Notes under the pieces: generated by a model | Seen by the model: the letters and a program-made list of their open reading frames with translations, nothing else | Databases searched by the model: none | Told to the model about the DNA's origin: nothing | Shown here: piece after piece, positions 5,321 through 6,263 of the stretch | How positions within the stretch are numbered: position 1 is the stretch's first letter | Layout of the letters: the number at the start of each line of letters is the position of its first letter | DNA from: MA-ANB-1 sp040878225 | Lineage (GTDB): Bacteria > Actinomycetota > Acidimicrobiia > Spongiisociales > ZC4RG35 | DNA length: 6,263 nucleotides | Direction of reading: 5' to 3' | Assembly (NCBI GenBank): GCA_040878225.1 | Contig: JBBDMR010000031.1 | Span: forward strand, 1 to 6,263 | Position numbers and translations under genes: made by a program

Positions 5321-6263
5321 TTGCCAGGAGGGGGAATCCACTGCTGATGGCAACGGCAGGACCGTTTCGTGCGATCCAGAAAGGCACAACCTGCCCGTCG
5401 GAGACGATCGAAACGCCGTCGGAGTCGATGGAATCGAGCTCGACCTCGACTACCTGTCCCGGGAGGACCTGAATGATTCTCGACCTCGAGCTCTCCCTCA
5501 CCTCGGTCAATGTGACCTCACTCACTTCAACACCAACGTTGACCAGCACCACGCGACCCGGAGTGTCTGCACCCGACCCCGCTCCTGGCACGAGCCAGTC
5601 GTTGGTGGGCACGGGCGATGCCGCGGCTATTCCGATTGCCCCCTCGGCGCTGAGACGGGCGAACACTCCGACCGGGGCTGTCGCCACCACCCGCACGGCG
5701 AGCGCGGCCTGGGTGATCCCGGAGAGGTCCACGATCTCTTGGCCGCCGCCAACGACGGTTCCTTCGATTGCTGCATCTTCCACCCCACCGGGGCCGAACA
5801 CATCGATTTGATACGCGACGTCGGTTGGAGTCGACGAGGCGATGATGACCTCTCTGGTCCCACTGAACACCGGGAAAGGTGCGTACCAGGTTTGCGCCGG
5901 GGCGACCGCCCGCCACATTGCCTGGTCCCCACCGACTTCGGTGCTGGCCGATGTCACGACGCTCCCCCGGGTCGCCTCGACGACCAGATTGAGGGTGGCG
6001 CGCCCGGAGAGGATCGATCCGATGTCGACCTCTACTGACGACCTCGCCGGCACGATGATCGCACGAAGGGAGTCGCTCGACTCCCGACCGGACTCTGAGA
6101 ACGCAGCGATGTCGACTGACGCAGTGGCCGAATACGGGTTCATCAGCTGGAGCTGGAACGGAATATCGTCGATAGTGCTTCCGCCGCCCACGATCACCTG
6201 GCTATCGGGTATGCCCGAGCACGTCTCGGCCGAAATGAGGGCCGGGCCGGTGGTAACCGAGGC
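5313..6263 (-). CDS. DUF5719 family protein, probably secreted; 5' end outside window
   Basis: The frame is open from the window edge (codons complete from 6263) to TGA at 5315-5313, giving 316 residues. The GTG at 6197 is internal, because 22 upstream in-frame codons have no stop. The sequence is rich in beta strands and lacks charged catalytic motifs. A Cys-containing segment (ETCSGIPDS, ending 2 codons before 6197) is followed by VGGGSTIDDIPFQLQLMNP, which matches the start of the repeat unit I know from DUF5719 proteins of Actinobacteria. Three tandem units of about 95-100 residues follow, each with a V-x-L-x-N-type strand, a small-residue turn, a VEVDI/IVDLS/VEVEL strand and an ALAV/VVA-like strand. 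Such proteins are generally predicted to be exported, with an N-terminal signal or anchor that would lie outside this window. Function unknown; a cell-envelope or adhesion-like scaffold is a guess. It is the first gene visible in the minus-strand operon and leads directly into the thioredoxin-like gene. Confidence 0.78.
   Translation of the reverse strand, partial: ASVTTGPALISAETCSGIPDSQVIVGGGSTIDDIPFQLQLMNPYSATASVDIAAFSESGRESSDSLRAIIVPARSSVEVDIGSILSGRATLNLVVEATRGSVVTSASTEVGGDQAMWRAVAPAQTWYAPFPVFSGTREVIIASSTPTDVAYQIDVFGPGGVEDAAIEGTVVGGGQEIVDLSGITQAALAVRVVATAPVGVFARLSAEGAIGIAAASPVPTNDWLVPGAGSGADTPGRVVLVNVGVEVSEVTLTEVRESSRSRIIQVLPGQVVEVELDSIDSDGVSIVSDGQVVPFWIARNGPAVAISSGFPLLASE
5316..6197 (-). 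repeat. Three tandem protein repeats within the DUF5719 gene
   Basis: Repeat units in the protein are encoded at about 6197-5895, 5894-5610 and 5609-5316. Units 2 and 3 open with an aromatic-Pro signature (TWYAP and DWLVP). Each unit has a strand of the type FQLQLMNP, REVIIASS or RVVLVNVG, and an aliphatic-acidic strand SVEVDIGSI, EIVDLSGI or VEVELDSI. The similarity is at protein level only; I see no obvious nucleotide repeat. Confidence 0.6.

Noticed and set aside
5321..5389. N-terminal extension of the thioredoxin-like protein to ATG 5389
   Set aside because: The extra 23 residues carry no feature and overlap the DUF5719 coding end heavily; GTG 5320 fits the 8-base overlap and puts the membrane helix at the N-terminus.
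5259..6038. Plus-strand open frame of 259 codons
   Set aside because: Antisense to the DUF5719 and thioredoxin-like genes. Its composition is His/Asp/Gly/Arg-rich without secondary-structure pattern or motifs.
6195..6197. GTG at 6197 as start of the DUF5719 protein
   Set aside because: The frame stays open upstream to the window edge, and the Cys-containing segment before it belongs to the family pattern, so the true start is outside the window.

Overview
The window is GC-rich, gene-dense chromosomal DNA that looks actinobacterial. DUF3499 and DUF5719 are families I know from Actinobacteria, and a DUF3499 gene near a phosphomannomutase gene is a recurrent actinobacterial arrangement. The many GTG/TTG starts, stop/start overlaps and near absence of Shine-Dalgarno sequences fit this. 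A deep branch such as Acidimicrobiia is my guess; the sequence alone does not fix the genus. I see no rRNA, tRNA, CRISPR array, insertion sequence or phage gene.

Left part (1-1890): a phosphomannomutase gene (minus strand, 3' end cut off by the window edge) and a family 2 glycosyltransferase gene (plus strand) are transcribed divergently from a 125-bp intergenic region. That region carries two mirror-image copies of CTACAATC, each 7-10 bases before an ATG. This suggests that both messages are leaderless or almost so.

Middle part (1850-4207): a 785-residue multi-spanning membrane protein on the minus strand, resembling GT-C-type glycosyltransferases (the group often auto-annotated as 'PTPS-related' membrane proteins). 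Its 3' end overlaps the 3' end of the GT2 gene by 41 bp.

Right part (4204-6263): a tightly packed minus-strand operon, read right to left. It runs: DUF5719-type secreted beta-repeat protein (5' end outside the window), membrane-anchored thioredoxin-like protein, DUF3499 protein, DUF6788-like Cys-rich protein, a 62-residue zinc-ribbon protein, then the GT-C-like membrane protein. Four of the five junctions are start/stop overlaps of 1-8 bases. The fifth is a 33-bp gap with a possible internal promoter.

How the genes may work together (inference): phosphomannomutase makes mannose-1-phosphate for GDP-mannose. The GT2 enzyme resembles dolichol-phosphate-mannose synthases and could load a sugar onto a polyprenyl phosphate. 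The GT-C-like protein could use that lipid-linked sugar outside the membrane. The small Cys-rich proteins have no known role. The longest stretch without a gene is the 125-bp divergent promoter region, so no gene-free stretch exceeds 300 bases.
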